Below the pieces are notes generated by a model that had not been told where the DNA came from, did not search any database, and saw only the letters and a program-made list of their open reading frames with translations. 54,681 nucleotides of DNA, taken from Polaromonas sp. (GTDB lineage Bacteria > Pseudomonadota > Gammaproteobacteria > Burkholderiales > Burkholderiaceae_C). The DNA lies in NCBI GenBank assembly GCA_021731285.1, contig JAKFXR010000051.1, positions 1-54,681 on the forward strand. The letters are read 5' to 3'. How positions within the stretch are numbered: position 1 is the first letter of the stretch; every line of letters begins with the position of its first letter. Positions 53,019-54,681 of the stretch are shown here, one piece after another. A program made the translations under genes and the position numbers.

Positions 53019-54221
53019 ATGTCTCAAGCCTTCATCTGCGATGCCATCCGGACCCCCTTTGGCCGCTACGGCGGCGTGCTGTCTTCAGTGCGTACCGACG
53101 ACCTGGGGGCCATTCCACTCAAGGCGCTGATGGCACGTAATCCTGGCGTTGATTGGGCGGCTGTTACCGACGTGGTCTACGGCTGCGCCAATCAGGCAGG
53201 TGAAGACAACCGCAACGTAGCCCGTATGTCTGCGCTGCTGGCGGGCCTGCCTCTGGATGTGCCGGGAGCAACCGTTAATCGGCTTTGCGGCTCTGGCATG
53301 GATGCCGTAGGCACCGCTGCGCGAGCCATCAAAAGCGGTGAAGCTCAACTGATGATTGCCGGGGGCGTTGAAAGCATGAGCCGTGCACCCTTCGTCATGC
53401 CAAAAGCCGAAAGCGCCTTCAGCCGCAGCAATGCGATCCATGACACCACCATTGGCTGGCGCTTTATCAACAAGTTGATGAAAGCCAGCTACGGTGTTGA
53501 TTCCATGCCTGAGACGGCTGAAAACGTTGCCGACGATTTTGGCATTGAACGCGAGGCGCAAGATTCCATGGCCCTACGCTCTCAACTCAACGCGATACGC
53601 GCCCAGCTAAGCGGGTTTTTCGATGCCGAGATTTCGCCAGTGACAATTCCCCAGAAAAAAGGTGACCCAGTCATCGTGAGCCGAGACGAGCATCCACGTG
53701 AAACGTCGATGGATATGCTGGCCAAGCTCAAGGGCATAGTGCGCCCTGACGGCACCGTTACGGCTGGAAACGCATCGGGTGTTAACGATGGTGCGTGCGC
53801 GCTGCTATTGGCCAGCGAGGGCGCCGCCGCGCGTTACGCCCTCATGCCACGCGCCCGCGTTGTCGGCATGGCGACGGCGGGCGTGGCCCCTCGCATCATG
53901 GGTTTTGGCCCGGCACCCGCTACGCGTAAAGTGATGGCACTCACCGGTTTGAGTTTGATGCAAATGGATGTAATTGAACTTAATGAAGCCTTCGCTGCGC
54001 AAGGTCTCGCCGTACTGCGTGACCTGGGGCTAGCCGATGACGACACGCGCGTCAATCCCAATGGTGGAGCCATAGCCTTAGGTCATCCGCTGGGCGCCAG
54101 TGGTGCACGGCTGGTGACCACGGCAGTCAACCAATTGCACCGTATCGGTGGCCGCTACGCCCTGTGCACCATGTGCGTAGGTGTGGGGCAGGGCATCGCG
54201 ATGATTATTGAACGGGTTTAA
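53019..54221 (+). CDS. pcaF: 3-oxoadipyl-CoA thiolase
   Basis: This 400-residue thiolase has the acylated cysteine C90 in NRLCGSGMDAV, H356 in GGAIALGHPLG and C386 in CTMCVGVGQG, the complete catalytic set. Overall it resembles PcaF/PaaJ, which cleave 3-oxoadipyl-CoA into succinyl-CoA and acetyl-CoA, the end of the box pathway. The ATG at 53019 is preferred over a GTG at 53010 that lies inside the preceding stop. It is the last gene of the plus-strand box operon; no clear terminator follows. Confidence 0.9.
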   Translation: MSQAFICDAIRTPFGRYGGVLSSVRTDDLGAIPLKALMARNPGVDWAAVTDVVYGCANQAGEDNRNVARMSALLAGLPLDVPGATVNRLCGSGMDAVGTAARAIKSGEAQLMIAGGVESMSRAPFVMPKAESAFSRSNAIHDTTIGWRFINKLMKASYGVDSMPETAENVADDFGIEREAQDSMALRSQLNAIRAQLSGFFDAEISPVTIPQKKGDPVIVSRDEHPRETSMDMLAKLKGIVRPDGTVTAGNASGVNDGACALLLASEGAAARYALMPRARVVGMATAGVAPRIMGFGPAPATRKVMALTGLSLMQMDVIELNEAFAAQGLAVLRDLGLADDDTRVNPNGGAIALGHPLGASGARLVTTAVNQLHRIGGRYALCTMCVGVGQGIAMIIERV

Positions 54222-54681
54222 GCGGGGCACCAACAATTAAAAGGCATCCAATTTAAAGCAGCTTAAGGAGATTTAAATTTGGCTGGGCTGCAGTTGGAAG
54301 AGCCATTTGCAAATTTTGAACTTGAATTTTTTCCAAGCAGAAATCACCGAAGATTCCCTTAATCGGCTGATTTATCTCAGTACGCGACAGATCACACAAA
54401 TCGGTAATACGGGCTTGGGTTAAGCCTATATCGAAACGGCGGGTACGGACCGCTTAGCCGATCTTGGCTAATTCTCCCTACCCCGAATTTAGAAAGTCGG
54501 TATCTAGCTCTCTATGGTCGAAGTTATTAGGTAGTCACCGGTCGTCTGAGCCCTGGCTTGTTGATTTCCATCCAATCTTGACCCCAGTTTTTCATTCAAA
54601 CCTGACCCCACTATTTGCAGTTTAACGCCCTGCAATTGGGCTGTGGATAAGTATCGGTTTTACTCTGTGGGTAGTGATTCT
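54222..54681. other. 460-bp tail without a supported gene, possibly an insertion-sequence end
   Basis: The stretch is visibly richer in A and T than the genes before it, and no coding frame is recognisable. CTTGACCCCA (54577-54586) and CCTGACCCCA (54601-54610) repeat each other 24 bp apart; repeated TGACCCC blocks near an edge remind of the ends of IS21-like elements. The rest would lie outside the window, so this remains a weak suggestion. Confidence 0.3.

Noticed and set aside
50263..54221. Lower-pathway genes considered as a phenylacetate (paa) cluster
   Set aside because: No paaABCDE, paaK or paaZ genes are present, and the genes continue directly from boxA; they fit the shared 3-hydroxyadipyl-CoA to 3-oxoadipyl-CoA steps of the box route.

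Overview
The window reads as a betaproteobacterial genome segment, most likely from the Comamonadaceae or a close relative (Polaromonas/Rhodoferax-like). This is inferred from the high G+C coding style, the box-type benzoate cluster, the Tn4371-like mobile-element genes and the many LIV-type (branched-chain amino-acid type) ABC transporters. No rRNA, tRNA or CRISPR array was recognised.

Layout. (1) 1-1030: start of an MFS drug-efflux gene running off the left edge, then a fluoroacetyl-CoA-thioesterase-like gene between two copies of a 44-bp hairpin repeat. (2) 1616-5920: a remnant of a Tn4371-type integrative conjugative element with parA, a small partition-like gene, a DUF2840 gene, the traF maturation protease and a complete VirD2-like relaxase, but no coupling protein, mating-pair or integrase genes. 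(3) 6018-9742: a four-gene minus-strand operon (NADP-binding reductase, DoxX, DODA-type dioxygenase, carboxylesterase) divergent from a LysR regulator. (4) 10163-18729: a MarR-controlled peptide-type (Dpp/Opp) ABC importer with two metallohydrolase-fold enzymes, an M81/MlrC protein and an M20 amidohydrolase of the hippurate-hydrolase type. (5) 19534-30584: a cyclohexanecarboxylate ring-opening operon (badH, badI, aliB-like, aliA, badK, a second acyl-CoA dehydrogenase) followed by a complete LIV-type ABC importer and a strong terminator, with a convergent BadR-like MarR gene. (6) 31600-33240: a 3' remnant of an M20 gene, dadA, and a tandem glycine riboswitch in front of dadA. (7) 33355-54221: a full aerobic benzoyl-CoA (box) locus. 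The minus-strand half carries DUF4863, boxD, bclA, an alpha/beta hydrolase and a LIV importer with two binding proteins. The plus-strand half carries boxR, boxC, boxB, boxA and beta-oxidation-like genes ending in a 3-oxoadipyl-CoA thiolase. One of the latter, an enoyl-CoA hydratase, is broken by a one-base frameshift.

How it fits together. Two ring-degradation routes that both work on CoA thioesters sit about 13 kb apart: cyclohexanecarboxylate to pimeloyl-CoA (bad/ali), and benzoate to succinyl-CoA plus acetyl-CoA (box). Each has its own importer and its own regulator, and each has a palindrome lying over a predicted transcription start. Between or beside them are an M20 amidohydrolase of the N-acyl-amino-acid-cleaving family, a fragment of a second M20 gene, and a glycine-riboswitch-controlled amino-acid dehydrogenase. 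My main hypothesis is that the region handles glycine conjugates of ring acids (hippurate and hexahydrohippurate). The ring acid would go to box or bad and the released glycine would be sensed by the riboswitch. The riboswitch, the M20 family assignment, the M20 remnant and the box/bad genes are visible in the sequence; the glycine-conjugate link is inference.
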